Shown: positions 8,587 through 17,790, numbered from the stretch's first letter. The stretch is 64,000 bases of DNA from Mucilaginibacter empetricola (GCF_024808665.1 NZ_JANUBZ010000020.1:1-64000), one strand, 5' to 3'. Program-made: numbers and translations. The notes: generated by a model not told the origin, from the letters alone.

Positions 8587-9087
8587 ATGACAGAACACGA
8601 AATAAAAATAGCTTTTAAAGAATACAATACTTTACAAGAACTAAACGCCCCCAATTATCAACTTTGCCTTGAGGCCATAAAGGCAATGGAGAATTCGCAT
8701 TCGCCTTATTCTAAATTCAGGGTGGGTACTGCTTTACGTCTGCAGAGCGGTAAAATTATTTATGGCAGCAACCAGGAAAATGTAGCCTATCCTTCGGGCT
8801 TGTGTGCAGAGCGTGTGGCTTTGTTTCATTGGGGCGCCAATTATCCTAATGATCCTATTGAAGCCATGGCCGTAACCGCCAGTACCGATGAATTTGAACT
8901 TTCGCAGCCTATTGCTTCCTGCGGCTCATGCCTGCAGGTAATGGCTGAGTACGAGAAGAAACAAGACAAACCCTTTGAAATTATTTTGTTTTGCAATAAT
9001 GGCCCCGCCTGGGTAATGGAGGGAGTGGATAGCTTTTTGCCGTTTTTGTTTTTTGAAAATAGACTGGTTAACGAAGCAAAAGGATAA
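8587..9087 (+). CDS. cdd: cytidine deaminase
   Basis: A deaminase of about 166 residues. The zinc and catalytic elements are CAERVALF (with the His/Cys-Ala-Glu core) and SCGSCLQVM, near residues 77-85 and 110-118. It converts cytidine or deoxycytidine to uridine forms for pyrimidine salvage. Bacteroidota homologues have this length. An upstream TTG at 8554 is in frame, but the ATG at 8587 better matches the family N-terminus. The divergent neighbour is the YeiH gene. Confidence 0.9.
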   Translation: MTEHEIKIAFKEYNTLQELNAPNYQLCLEAIKAMENSHSPYSKFRVGTALRLQSGKIIYGSNQENVAYPSGLCAERVALFHWGANYPNDPIEAMAVTASTDEFELSQPIASCGSCLQVMAEYEKKQDKPFEIILFCNNGPAWVMEGVDSFLPFLFFENRLVNEAKG

Positions 9088-9127
9088 GAGCTCGGCATTA
9101 TTATTTCAACTCATATAAATTTCAATA

Positions 9128-9787
9128 ATGAGGTTAAAACTTATTGTACTTTTTTTAGGCATATTTATTACCACCCGGCTATATGCGCAGCAGGGTTTTC
9201 CTTTTGATAACGAAATAAGAGCATTTAAACATCAGGATAGTATCAACCCACCGGCTAAAGGCGGCATTTTGTTTATCGGCAGTTCCTCTATCCGTAAATG
9301 GACAGATCTGGAATTGCGTTTTGCAGGCAAGCCTATTATAAGACGTGGTGTGGGCGGTTGCACATTGGAGCAATTGGTTAATTATTATACTCCCTACATA
9401 TTGTCTCCCTATCAGCCGCGTAAGGTTTTTATTTATGCGGGCGAAAATGACATTGCCGCCGGAAAGAGCGGCCAGTTTGTTTTTGAAGAATTCGAAAAAT
9501 TGTGGACAATGATTCATCAGCAATTACCAGTTGCCGATATTTATTTTATGTCGATAAAGCTAAGCCCCAGCCGGGCGCAGAGTTTTAATGAAGTAATTAA
9601 GGCAAATGAATTGATAAAAACCTATCTGGTCAACAAGCCCAGAAGTACTTTTATTGATGTTGGGGCAGCGATATTAAAGGGAAACTCAGCTTTGCCGGAT
9701 TCTGCCCTATTTCAGGAAGACATGCTGCATTTAAATAGCAAGGGTTATGACCGCTGGCAGCAGGTTTTGGAGCCTTATGTTAAATAG
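9128..9787 (+). CDS. secreted SGNH/GDSL-type hydrolase
   Basis: A 219-residue protein with a signal peptide (residues 1-20, ending LYAQQ). SGNH blocks are visible: FIGSSSIRKW (nucleophile serine, about residues 50-59), GENDIAAG (block III, about 102-109) and DMLHLN (block V with the catalytic Asp and His, about 198-203). It is likely an esterase or acetyl-esterase acting on exported or envelope carbohydrate, but the substrate is not evident. The gene starts 40 bp after cdd and could be co-transcribed with it. It ends at a strong bidirectional terminator. Confidence 0.88.
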   Translation: MRLKLIVLFLGIFITTRLYAQQGFPFDNEIRAFKHQDSINPPAKGGILFIGSSSIRKWTDLELRFAGKPIIRRGVGGCTLEQLVNYYTPYILSPYQPRKVFIYAGENDIAAGKSGQFVFEEFEKLWTMIHQQLPVADIYFMSIKLSPSRAQSFNEVIKANELIKTYLVNKPRSTFIDVGAAILKGNSALPDSALFQEDMLHLNSKGYDRWQQVLEPYVK

Positions 9788-9796
9788 GCTACAAGC

Positions 9797-9843
9797 AAAA
9801 AAGAGAGGGGTGAAATCGATTTGATTTCACCCCTCTCTTTTTT
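9797..9843. terminator. bidirectional intrinsic terminator
   Basis: Perfect 21-bp inverted repeat (9797-9817 and 9823-9843) around a 5-base GATTT loop, with A-tract and T-tract ends. It sits between the convergent SGNH hydrolase and NTF2-like genes and can end transcripts from both sides. Confidence 0.93.
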
Positions 9844-9861
9844 GAAAATATTAAGCCAAAA

Positions 9862-10287
9862 TTACTTGGTGGAAGTAACTATTTTAGTAATTGCCCAGCC
9901 ATTAGTTTTTGATAAAGTAATTACGTCTGTGCGCACATAATCGGCATATTTAAATGCTACTTTAATTGTTGAAGCGTCGTCATCATCAGCTAAAGTTGTA
10001 ATTTCGGTGGTAACACTGGCATCACTTGTTCCGGCATCTTTTAACGACTGGATCAATTGATCTTTGCTAAGTGCATTTACATTTTCGCCTCTTTGAATGT
10101 CGTATTCCATTGCGTCGTCCAAAACATTTGCAAGTGTGTTTACTTTTCCGTGAGTAATAGCATCAATATAAATGTTTATTATATCTGTTTTTGTTGGTTT
10201 GTCAGCAATCGGTTTAACGGTTGCATTGGCTGCTACACAGATAAAAAGCAATGCGATGCCTGTCAGTACTGATTTTAAGGTTTTCAT
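9862..10287 (-). CDS. secreted NTF2-like (putative lumazine-binding type) protein
   Basis: A 141-residue protein with a signal peptide (residues 1-22, ending ANAT). The mature part is one NTF2-like fold of the lumazine-binding 2 / DUF4440-like type: helix IINIYIDAITHGKVNTLANVLDDAMEYD, then strands ending FKYADYVRTDVITLSKTNGWAITKIV. There are no obvious catalytic residues. The same broad fold appears again at 14047-14514. Function unknown; export to the periplasm is expected. Confidence 0.7.
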   Translation of the reverse strand: MKTLKSVLTGIALLFICVAANATVKPIADKPTKTDIINIYIDAITHGKVNTLANVLDDAMEYDIQRGENVNALSKDQLIQSLKDAGTSDASVTTEITTLADDDDASTIKVAFKYADYVRTDVITLSKTNGWAITKIVTSTK

Positions 10288-10449
10288 GATTTTTGTATTA
10301 AGTTTTATTTTTTAGTTTTATACCCATAGGACGATACGAATACAGGAAGTGTTACAAAAAAGTTGACTTGGAATTAAGATTTAACAAACATTTAACCTTA
10401 GCAATAAATTGTTGGTGATTTTGCAATAGAAATTAATTCTGGTATTAAC

Positions 10450-10956
10450 ATGATTGAGTTTTCGACCATTATATTGCAATTTGCTGAACAGGGTGAAAAA
10501 ACCGGATGGAGTTATATTGAAATTCCGGCGGATATAGCGCAGCAACTTAAACCCGGCTTTAAAAAATCATTCAGAGTGCGCGGAATGTTGGATGGTTTTG
10601 AAGTAAAAGGTATGGCGTTAATGCCCATGGGTAACGGCAACTTTATTATGGCGCTAAAGGCCGAAGTAAGAAAAGGCATTCGGAAAAATGCAGGCGCAGT
10701 ATTGCAGGTTAGGATAGAAGAAGATTTAGATTATAAGGTTGAAATTCCCGACGATTTAAAAGAGTGTTTTGATTTCGAACCCGAAACCTGGGATTTTTTT
10801 AACAGCCTGGCCAAATCACACCGCGAATATTTTATAAAATGGATTGACGCTGCTAAAACCAATGAAACCCGGGCCAAACGTATAGTGAACACCGTAAATG
10901 CCATGTTGCGAAAATGGGATTATGGGAAGATGATAAGGGAGATGAGGAAGGAGTAA
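10450..10956 (+). CDS. YdeI/OmpD-associated family protein (DUF1905)
   Basis: A 168-residue cytoplasmic protein with an N-terminal DUF1905 beta domain (about residues 4-95, including GWSYIEIPADIA and FRVRGMLDGFEVKG) and a C-terminal helical bacteriocin-protection-like region (about 110-165: FFNSLAKSHREYFIKWIDAAK, then TRAKRIVNTVNAML). This is the YdeI/OmdA arrangement. Its biochemical role is unknown. It lies 122 bp upstream of parC on the same strand. Confidence 0.85.
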   Translation: MIEFSTIILQFAEQGEKTGWSYIEIPADIAQQLKPGFKKSFRVRGMLDGFEVKGMALMPMGNGNFIMALKAEVRKGIRKNAGAVLQVRIEEDLDYKVEIPDDLKECFDFEPETWDFFNSLAKSHREYFIKWIDAAKTNETRAKRIVNTVNAMLRKWDYGKMIREMRKE

Positions 10957-11078
10957 CGGCCACTTATACACATGTTTACATGGCTTTAAGCTATAGTGTT
11001 CAAAAAATCTGTATTTCTTAAAACGGCACAACGGCACATTATCCATATCTTTACAAATCCAAACTTTTAAGCGAATCA

Positions 11079-13787
11079 ATGAGTGACGATTTAAATAACG
11101 ACGAGATAACTGCGAACAACGAAGATAAACTACATAACATCACCTCCCTCGACGGCCTGTACGAAAACTGGTTTCTGGATTATGCTTCTTATGTAATTCT
11201 CGACCGTGCCGTTCCGCATATTAATGATGGTTTAAAACCTGTTCAGCGTCGTATTCTGCATTCGCTTAAGGAGATGGACGATGGGCGTTTCAACAAAGCC
11301 GCCAACGTAATTGGTAATACCATGAAATATCACCCCCATGGTGATGCTTCCATTGGTGATGCCATGGTGCAAATTGGTCAAAAGAATTTGCTGATCGACT
11401 GTCAGGGTAACTGGGGCGATCCCGTTACCGGCGACTCGGCCGCTGCGCCGCGTTATATTGAGGCCCGTTTATCAAAGTTTGCGCTCGACGTTGTTTTTAA
11501 TCCGGATACTACTGATTGGCAAGCCAGCTATGATGGTCGTAACCGCGAACCGATTACGCTGCCTGTTAAATTCCCGCTATTATTAGCTCAAGGTGCAGAT
11601 GGTATTGCTGTAGGTTTGGCAACCAAAATTATGCCGCATAATTTTATTGAGCTGATTGATGCTTCTATTGAGGTATTAAAAGGTGTCCGGCCGGACTTGG
11701 TACCTGATTTTTCGACAGGTGGCATGGCCGATACCTCGGCGTATAATGAAGGTCAGCGCGGAGGCAAAGTGCGTGTGCGCGCTAAAATTGTGGAGCGCGA
11801 TAAAAAGACACTGGCTATTACCGAAATTCCTTTTACTACCACCACCGGTGGCCTGATGGAAAGCATAGTAGCTGCCAATGAAAAAGGGAAAATCAAAATC
11901 AAAAAAATTGAAGATAATACCGCCAGTACGGTGGAGATTATTGTACACCTGGCTCCCGGTATATCGCCCGATGTAACTATTGATGCGCTGTATGCCTTTA
12001 CAGATTGCGAGGTTTCTATATCGCCCAATACCTGCGTAATTCAGAATGACAGGCCGCGGTTTATGAGTGTGAACGATATGCTTACCGAAAGCACGCATAA
12101 CACTCGCCGTCTGTTAAAAATGGAGTTGGATATTAAGCTGAAAGAGCTGATGGAAAAAATATTCTTCAGTTCGTTGCTGAAGATATTTATTCAGGAGGGG
12201 ATGTACAAGCACCCTGATTACGAGGGGTCGAGCAATTTTGAGATGGTGCAGGAGGTATTGAACCGCTTGTTTGAACCATTTTTTCCACTGTTTTATCGGC
12301 AAATTTTACCCGAAGATTATAAGAAGCTGATTGATAAGCCGATGAGCAGCATCACCCGTTTTGATGTAAAGAAAACGGACGAGCAGATCAAGGGACTTGA
12401 AGAAGAGATAAAAGAAGTAAAACATCACCTTAAACATTTAACAGATTATACCATTGCCTGGTTCCTGAAGTTAAAAGAGAAGTACGGCAAAGGACGCGAA
12501 CGTAAAACTGAACTACGCACTTTCGACAGGGTTGAAGCAGCTCAGGTAGCATTAGCGAATGTTAAATTGTATGTGAACCGTGTGGACGGCTTTATTGGTA
12601 CCGGACTTAAAAAAGACGAATTTGTTGGTGACTGCTCAGACATTGATGAAATTATTGTTTTTAGGGAAGATGGCCGTTTTATGGTTACCAAGGTGCAGGA
12701 TAAAGTTTTTGTGGGTAAGGAGATTATTCACGTAGCTGTATTTAAAAAGAACGATGAGCGCACCGTTTATAACATGATTTATAAAGACGGGCAAAGCGGC
12801 GTTAGCTTTATAAAACGATTCTCGGTTGTTGGCGTAACCCGCGATAAAGAATATGACTTGACAAAAGGTACCAAGGGCACCCGTGTATCCTATTTTTCGG
12901 CCAATCCAAATGGCGAAGCCGAAGTGGTTAACATTCAGCTTAAGCCGCAAAGTAAGTTAAAGAAACTTCAATTTGATGAGGATTTTGCAGCACTGGCTAT
13001 AAAGGGTCGTAATTCTATCGGTAATATTATTACCAAGTATCCGGTTAAGAAAATAGCGCTGAAAAGCAAAGGAAAATCAACATTATCGGGCCGTAAAATA
13101 TGGTACGATGATACTTTGAAACGCCTGAATGCCGATGGCAGAGGAAAATATCTGGGCGAATTTGATGGCGATGACAAAATATTAACCGTTTTAAGTAACG
13201 GCGTTTACGAGTTGACCACATTTGATTTGAATAACCATTTTGATGATAAAATGATGGTTATTGAAAAATACAAGCCCGAAAAGGTTTACTCGGTTATTCA
13301 CTTTGAAGGGAAATCAAAAAATTACCTGGTAAAAAGATTCACTTTTGAAAATGCAGCTGTTGGCCGGCAAACCAGCATCATCAGCGAAGAAGCAGGCTCA
13401 AAACTAACACTCATAACCAGTACAAAACAACCTGTTGTTAAGGTTGAGCAATTGAAAGGTAAGGAGCAGGTGGTAGAAGAACTTGAAGTTGACTTAACCG
13501 TTTTAATTGATGTTAAAGGAATGAAAGCAATGGGCAACCGGCTTTCGCAATTCCCGGTAAAATCTGTTGAGCTGATGGCAGAAACCGTGGTAGAAGAGGA
13601 TGAGGAAGATGCCTCAGTTGTAGAGGAAACAGATAACGATGAAGCTACAGAAGCAGAGGTTGAAGAAAACGGAGAAGAGGAAGGTACCAAACCAACTGCC
13701 GGGTCATCGGCAAAATCAGTTGATTTTGAAATTACCAATCCTGATGATATAGATATTGATGATGGCGGACAGCTGGGGCTGTTTTAA
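11079..13787 (+). CDS. parC: DNA topoisomerase IV subunit A
   Basis: A 902-residue type IIA topoisomerase A subunit. The breakage-reunion domain occupies about residues 25-470, with AVPHINDGLKPVQRRIL near 46-62 and the active-site tyrosine Tyr126 in AAPRYIEARLS. The C-terminal beta-propeller repeats (about 500-800) are followed by a very acidic tail (about 835-902, rich in Glu and Asp). Length and acidic tail fit Bacteroidota ParC rather than GyrA. With ParE it decatenates replicated chromosomes. The partner gene lies 18 kb away on the other strand at 31748-33643. Confidence 0.93.
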   Translation: MSDDLNNDEITANNEDKLHNITSLDGLYENWFLDYASYVILDRAVPHINDGLKPVQRRILHSLKEMDDGRFNKAANVIGNTMKYHPHGDASIGDAMVQIGQKNLLIDCQGNWGDPVTGDSAAAPRYIEARLSKFALDVVFNPDTTDWQASYDGRNREPITLPVKFPLLLAQGADGIAVGLATKIMPHNFIELIDASIEVLKGVRPDLVPDFSTGGMADTSAYNEGQRGGKVRVRAKIVERDKKTLAITEIPFTTTTGGLMESIVAANEKGKIKIKKIEDNTASTVEIIVHLAPGISPDVTIDALYAFTDCEVSISPNTCVIQNDRPRFMSVNDMLTESTHNTRRLLKMELDIKLKELMEKIFFSSLLKIFIQEGMYKHPDYEGSSNFEMVQEVLNRLFEPFFPLFYRQILPEDYKKLIDKPMSSITRFDVKKTDEQIKGLEEEIKEVKHHLKHLTDYTIAWFLKLKEKYGKGRERKTELRTFDRVEAAQVALANVKLYVNRVDGFIGTGLKKDEFVGDCSDIDEIIVFREDGRFMVTKVQDKVFVGKEIIHVAVFKKNDERTVYNMIYKDGQSGVSFIKRFSVVGVTRDKEYDLTKGTKGTRVSYFSANPNGEAEVVNIQLKPQSKLKKLQFDEDFAALAIKGRNSIGNIITKYPVKKIALKSKGKSTLSGRKIWYDDTLKRLNADGRGKYLGEFDGDDKILTVLSNGVYELTTFDLNNHFDDKMMVIEKYKPEKVYSVIHFEGKSKNYLVKRFTFENAAVGRQTSIISEEAGSKLTLITSTKQPVVKVEQLKGKEQVVEELEVDLTVLIDVKGMKAMGNRLSQFPVKSVELMAETVVEEDEEDASVVEETDNDEATEAEVEENGEEEGTKPTAGSSAKSVDFEITNPDDIDIDDGGQLGLF

Positions 13788-13878
13788 AGGCGGAAAATAA
13801 AATGTAATAATTGTTAATTTATTGTAAGGTTTATTTAAATATTACAATATTAACTGTATTATTGACGTTTCAATTTTT

Positions 13879-13959
13879 ATGATTCCGCTAATCCTGATTT
13901 TTTTGCTGTTTAGCTTTTTGGTTACCTTAATAGGTGTAAAGTTATTGCCAAAGGAATAA
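13879..13959 (+). CDS. 26-residue hydrophobic mini-ORF
   Basis: An ATG at 13879 opens a 26-codon frame ending in TAA at 13959. The product is almost entirely hydrophobic (MIPLILIFLLFSFLV, then LIGVKLLPKE), that is, one membrane helix with a charged C-terminal end. It lies 91 bp after parC on the same strand and is followed at once by a 14-bp stem-loop. The composition suggests a real membrane micropeptide, but such a short frame can occur by chance in AT-rich DNA. Confidence 0.35.
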   Translation: MIPLILIFLLFSFLVTLIGVKLLPKE

Positions 13960-13993
13960 TTCATTTTGTTGTTTTTATACAACAAAATGAATT
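13958..13993. terminator. 14-bp stem-loop after parC and the mini-ORF
   Basis: AATTCATTTTGTTG (13958-13971) and CAACAAAATGAATT (13980-13993) form a perfect inverted repeat with an 8-base loop. It is AT-rich with a T-run in the loop and no long T-tract after it, so it may be a weak bidirectional terminator or a structured mRNA end between convergent transcripts. Confidence 0.55.
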
Positions 13994-14046
13994 GTCTTTG
14001 ATAATAGAGACCGATGCCGTTAGGCCTTTATTTGGCTATTGAATAT

Positions 14047-14514
14047 TTATTTTTCGGCGGGAGCAGCTTGCGCCATTTCCCTGATAGATACCCAGCCATA
14101 AGGGCTATCCTTATAGCGTACATAAATCACCATTGACCGGCCATGTGCATAAGTCGGCTCGGCCCCATTTTTGGGAATTACCTTAATGGTAAAAATTGCA
14201 GTTTGAAAAGCTGTTGATCCGTTAAAGGCGGTACTTTCAATATCGTTTTCTATAAACTCCAGTTTCGAAGCTTTAAACATCTCCGTTAATCCTTTTGCTA
14301 AAGCCGCACGGCCATTAACCACATTATCGCCACCAAAATATTTAATTACATCGGGATGATGCAGGGCCACTATGGCGGCAACATCGCCCCGGCCGAATGC
14401 ATCGCGTATGGCGCGGGTTGTTTGCTCGAGCGAGATACTATCTTGTACGGCAGTTTGCGCGTTGCTTTTTCCGGCCAGAAAAAACGTTAATATTATTGCT
14501 GCTATGAATTTCAT
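14047..14514 (-). CDS. secreted DUF4440/SgcJ-like NTF2-fold protein
   Basis: A 155-residue protein with a signal peptide (residues 1-19, ending SNAQ). One SnoaL/DUF4440-type domain is visible, including TRAIRDAFGRGDVAAIVALH and YGWVSIREMAQ. Annotation pipelines often call this type SgcJ/EcaC family oxidoreductase, but no catalytic function can be read from the sequence. It lies immediately downstream of the DUF6090-like gene on the same strand (44-bp gap). Confidence 0.75.
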   Translation of the reverse strand: MKFIAAIILTFFLAGKSNAQTAVQDSISLEQTTRAIRDAFGRGDVAAIVALHHPDVIKYFGGDNVVNGRAALAKGLTEMFKASKLEFIENDIESTAFNGSTAFQTAIFTIKVIPKNGAEPTYAHGRSMVIYVRYKDSPYGWVSIREMAQAAPAEK

Positions 14515-14558
14515 TGGGCTAAATTTTTATGCAGACAGAGTTAATTGCTTTTTATAGT

Positions 14559-15503
14559 TTATTCCTCATTAGGCTCATATCTTTCTTTTACATATTGCAA
14601 TAGCGTAGTAACATCATTTTTTGTCCTTCTGTTATCACGTAGCAGTTCGTTATTAACAATTCTTATGAGTACCATATCCACGCCTAGTTGGGTAATGTCT
14701 TCCTGCGATAAATTCCGCATTTCCGGTTTTTCGAGTTTGCCGCCGCTAAAAGCTGCGCTCAGGTTGGCAGCGGTAAAATGTTTAAGTAAAAATGGATCGA
14801 CAAAACTTCTTTGATATTGGAGCGCAACATCCTGCGCGGTATGTAACAATTCGGTATGCCTTTCGTATGCTGCTATGTAGCTAATTATTTTTGAACTTGA
14901 AAATTGCTTCAAGTGCAGCTCATTCTTAATAGCAAAAATTGCTCCCGCTGATGGATGAAAAAGGGCAATATTATGCGAATTAGCAACAAGCTTTTGTAGG
15001 TGGCCTATCTCCTCATTTTTTACCGGCCGTTGTAACAGGTTGACTAAAGTATCATCGGTTTTTAAAATGTTTGTTTCAAACTGATAGATCTCATTTAATT
15101 GTGCAGTATCAGTTTTAAGATCCTGAACAAGCTGCGAGGTAAGCTCTTTTACATGCTGATGGTTGGTGATGGCCTCCCGTACGTTTTCGGCAATAAAGCC
15201 CATCATTACAGCAATAAATATCATTAACCCTTCCAGCAGGTATTCTTTCCAGGGTTTTGGGCTATGGTCGAGTTGCGGGTGATGATGTACTTCCATTTCA
15301 AATTGGGCTGGGGGAATTGGTGATGGCTCCTCTGTTTTTTGAGGTGCGACTTTACTACTTTCGGGTGCTGGCGTAACGTTAACTTTAGGGCGTGGCTTTT
15401 TGGCTTTTGGGGCCTCTTTCACGTCTTTTGGTTTGGTTTCGTCTGCAGCTTTTGGTGTTTTATCCGCTGTTTTTGTAGTGCGCTGCCGGTTGATTTTAGC
15501 CAT
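14559..15503 (-). CDS. DUF6090-like single-pass membrane protein
   Basis: A 314-residue protein. Residues 1-75 are low-complexity, rich in Lys, Pro and Thr. One membrane helix follows at about 88-105 (EGLMIFIAVMMGFIAENVRE). The rest (about 106-314) is a mostly helical soluble domain beginning HVKELTSQLVQDLKTDTAQLNEI. The helix-plus-FIAENVRE pattern is the hallmark of a Bacteroidota family of unknown function. The long basic N-terminal extension is unusual compared with the core family as I know it. No catalytic residues are recognisable. Confidence 0.7.
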   Translation of the reverse strand: MAKINRQRTTKTADKTPKAADETKPKDVKEAPKAKKPRPKVNVTPAPESSKVAPQKTEEPSPIPPAQFEMEVHHHPQLDHSPKPWKEYLLEGLMIFIAVMMGFIAENVREAITNHQHVKELTSQLVQDLKTDTAQLNEIYQFETNILKTDDTLVNLLQRPVKNEEIGHLQKLVANSHNIALFHPSAGAIFAIKNELHLKQFSSSKIISYIAAYERHTELLHTAQDVALQYQRSFVDPFLLKHFTAANLSAAFSGGKLEKPEMRNLSQEDITQLGVDMVLIRIVNNELLRDNRRTKNDVTTLLQYVKERYEPNEE

Positions 15504-15607
15504 ATACCCAAAACTAAATATTTAAGCAGCCCCCCGCAAATTGTATTTTAAAAATGATGATAAAATCATTCAAGTCAATTGAATATCTATATCAATTAAA
15601 ATCTCCC

Positions 15608-16576
15608 CTATTTTTTATGCCACCATTTATCAACCCATTCGGCCCGCCCGGCTTCGTCAAAAAAGGTCCATGCTACTATACGGCTTTTTTTCTGGCCTTG
15701 TGACATATCTATCGTCCTCACATCAATGGCAGCTACTTTTTTCAATGTTTTGTAAATGCCCGGCAGGGTATCTTTTTTTGATACCAGCGTAGTAAACCAC
15801 AAACATTGCTGAGCTACCAAAGCACTCTGCTCAATGGTTAATTTGATAAAAGCAGCCTCACCACCCGGGTACCATAGCTCTTTTTTCTGTCCACCAAAAT
15901 TTTGATTATTTGGCTGGGTGTTGGTCTTTAATTTAGTCCACTTGTTAACCGTTGCCAATTGCGCCTCTAATGCTGACGAATGGAAGGGCGGGTTACAAAT
16001 AGTAGCATCAAAACCTTCACCATTTAAAACTATACCTTTAAAAATATTGTGCTTGTTGGTTTGCTGCCGTAATATAATGTGGCTTTTTAAATGCTTGTTA
16101 GCGGCAATAATATCCATAGCTGATCGTATGGCGATAGGGTCAATATCAGTGCCCACAAAATCCCATTGATAAGCAGTGCTGCCTATAATGGGGTAAATAC
16201 AATTAGCACCGGTACCAATATCAAGAATCTTTATGTTTTTACCCGTTGGGATATTACCATTATCGGCCTCGCCCAACAAATCCGCTACATAGTGGATATA
16301 ATCAGCCCGGCCAGGTATTGGCGGACAAAGGTATCCTTCCGGAATATCCCAATCACTGATATTATAATATTGTTTCAGCAAACTTTTGTTCAATATTTTA
16401 ACCGCTTCCGGGTCGCTGAAATTGATAGATTCAATATCATGCTGATTCGGCTTAACAAACGGGCGAAGTTCGGGTGTGCTTTTTATCAGCTGTTTAAAGT
16501 CATACCCCATCCTGTGTACATTGCGGGGGTGCAGGTTCTCTTTTTCGGCGACTGGTTGTTTTGGTGATGTGGACAT
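15608..16576 (-). CDS. rlmF: 23S rRNA (adenine-1618-N6)-methyltransferase
   Basis: About 322 residues. It has the family opening LHPRNVHRMGYDF, a SAM-binding motif (ILDIGTGANCIYPI near residue 118), and the N6-adenine methyltransferase motif NPPFHSS near residue 195. This is the RlmF (YbiN) arrangement, which methylates A1618 of 23S rRNA. Of the two starts, ATG at 16576 (MSTSPKQ) fits better than ATG at 16585. It is transcribed divergently from the DUF6515 gene. Confidence 0.92.
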   Translation of the reverse strand: MSTSPKQPVAEKENLHPRNVHRMGYDFKQLIKSTPELRPFVKPNQHDIESINFSDPEAVKILNKSLLKQYYNISDWDIPEGYLCPPIPGRADYIHYVADLLGEADNGNIPTGKNIKILDIGTGANCIYPIIGSTAYQWDFVGTDIDPIAIRSAMDIIAANKHLKSHIILRQQTNKHNIFKGIVLNGEGFDATICNPPFHSSALEAQLATVNKWTKLKTNTQPNNQNFGGQKKELWYPGGEAAFIKLTIEQSALVAQQCLWFTTLVSKKDTLPGIYKTLKKVAAIDVRTIDMSQGQKKSRIVAWTFFDEAGRAEWVDKWWHKK

Positions 16577-16832
16577 AAGCAGCATACGTACCCTAAAGAA
16601 GGAGCCGCTAAGTTACGAAAACGTAGTTGTTATACCACCTCAGTTCCCGGCAGGTGCAATTTATATGCGGTAAATATTTGCTTAGCTACCTGAATTATTA
16701 ATAATGTTAACGATATTTATAATAAACAATGCAGTATTAAAGCATTGTGCCGCCCTCTCCCTGATTATTTGCTGTTGATTTAGGTAATAAACTTTTGTTT
16801 AAAACACATCTAAATCCTATTAACTGAAATTT

Positions 16833-17735
16833 ATGAAAAAGCCCTATCTAAAACTGTTTACAGTGTTCTCATTTGTGGCCACTTTTATGCTGATTTTCGA
16901 CCCGGTATACGCCGGTTTTGTGCCGCAGGATCGATCTGCCCGACCAGAACAGCGTCCGCCGTCAAACAATCAGCGGCCACCGGCCAATGGTCATAAGCCA
17001 CCAACAAATAATCCACGTCCACCAGCAAATAATCACAGGCCGCCGGTAACCAATCCGCGTCCGCCAGTAAATCATCCAAAGCCACCGGTAACGCGTCCAC
17101 GTCCACCTGTAGCTAATCCTCGTCCGCCCGTAACACATCCGCGGCCACCTATAAATAATCCACGACCACCGGTAGTTGCTCACCCAAGGCCGCCGGTACA
17201 TCACAGGCCACCGTATCGTCCACCAGTTTATAGGCCTGTGCGCCCGGTATACGTAAGGCAGAGGCCGTATTACGCGTACAGGTATCATACTTACACACCT
17301 TATCATTGGGGGCCGTCATGGCATCCCGTTGGCTTTTTTATTGCCGCATTGGCTACTACGGCTATTATAATTGCCATAAATGATCAGCAATATCATTATG
17401 CCAATGGGGTTTATTACGCGCAGGCATCGGGAGGGTACACAGTTGTACCAGCACCGGTTGGTGCTACTATAACAGTTTTACCATCAGGCTACAGCGCAGT
17501 ACCTGTCTCAAACGTTACCTATTACTATTATGGAGGCGCCTATTATACGCAAAGCAGCGGCGCCTACGTGGTTGTTGCTCCACCAGTTGGCGCAGTAGTA
17601 AGCAATTTGCCGGATGGTGCGCAGCAAGCCACCATTAATGGCAACAAGTACATGGTTTATAATGGAACCTATTATCAACCTGTCTTCGCAAACGGGCAAA
17701 ACGCTTATGAGGTTGTTGATATGGAAGAGCAATAA
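16833..17735 (+). CDS. DUF6515 family protein with proline-rich repeats
   Basis: A 300-residue exported protein. A signal peptide (residues 1-27) is followed by about 100 residues of short [RK]PP[VTA]xxP-type repeats (about 35-145), then a Tyr/Arg-rich stretch, a hydrophobic segment (about 167-185, FFIAALATTAIIIAIN), and two repeats of a YYYxxGxYYxQxSGxYxVV-like module (about 190-300), the DUF6515 part. The proline array suggests an extended spacer that could cross peptidoglycan. Function unknown. The DNA of the array (about 16940-17215) is a degenerate short tandem repeat, so its length may vary between strains. A strong hairpin terminator follows. Confidence 0.85.
   Translation: MKKPYLKLFTVFSFVATFMLIFDPVYAGFVPQDRSARPEQRPPSNNQRPPANGHKPPTNNPRPPANNHRPPVTNPRPPVNHPKPPVTRPRPPVANPRPPVTHPRPPINNPRPPVVAHPRPPVHHRPPYRPPVYRPVRPVYVRQRPYYAYRYHTYTPYHWGPSWHPVGFFIAALATTAIIIAINDQQYHYANGVYYAQASGGYTVVPAPVGATITVLPSGYSAVPVSNVTYYYYGGAYYTQSSGAYVVVAPPVGAVVSNLPDGAQQATINGNKYMVYNGTYYQPVFANGQNAYEVVDMEEQ
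16940..17215 (+). repeat. degenerate tandem repeat encoding [RK]PP array
   Basis: About fifteen imperfect units of roughly 18-24 bases, each encoding RPP or KPP followed by short Asn/His/Val-rich linkers. Codon use varies between units, so the array is old or has been diversified. It lies inside the DUF6515 gene. Confidence 0.8.
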
Positions 17736-17747
17736 GTTTTGTTTGGA

Positions 17748-17790
17748 GCATCTATACCCGGAATCAGATTCTGGGTATAGATGCTTTTTA
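17748..17790. terminator. intrinsic terminator of the DUF6515 gene
   Basis: GCATCTATACCC (17748-17759) pairs perfectly with GGGTATAGATGC (17773-17784). An inner GAATC/GATTC pairing extends the stem almost to a one-base loop, and CTTTTTA follows. It lies 13 bp after the DUF6515 stop codon. Confidence 0.92.

Noticed and set aside
13322..13738. Serine-rich frame antisense to parC
   Set aside because: It mirrors the acidic repeats of the ParC tail; serine runs arise from antisense reading of Glu/Asp codons.
11079..13787. gyrA instead of parC
   Set aside because: Length, acidic C-terminal tail and a separate ParE-type partner in the window favour ParC; sequence alone leaves a small doubt.
16940..17215. 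Possible CRISPR array
   Set aside because: The repeat units are imperfect, lie in frame inside a coding gene, vary in length and have no constant spacers or cas genes.
16885..17306. Two frames antisense to the proline-repeat array
   Set aside because: The repetitive antisense frames (Trp/Arg-rich) arise from the low-complexity repeat and have no start context or features.
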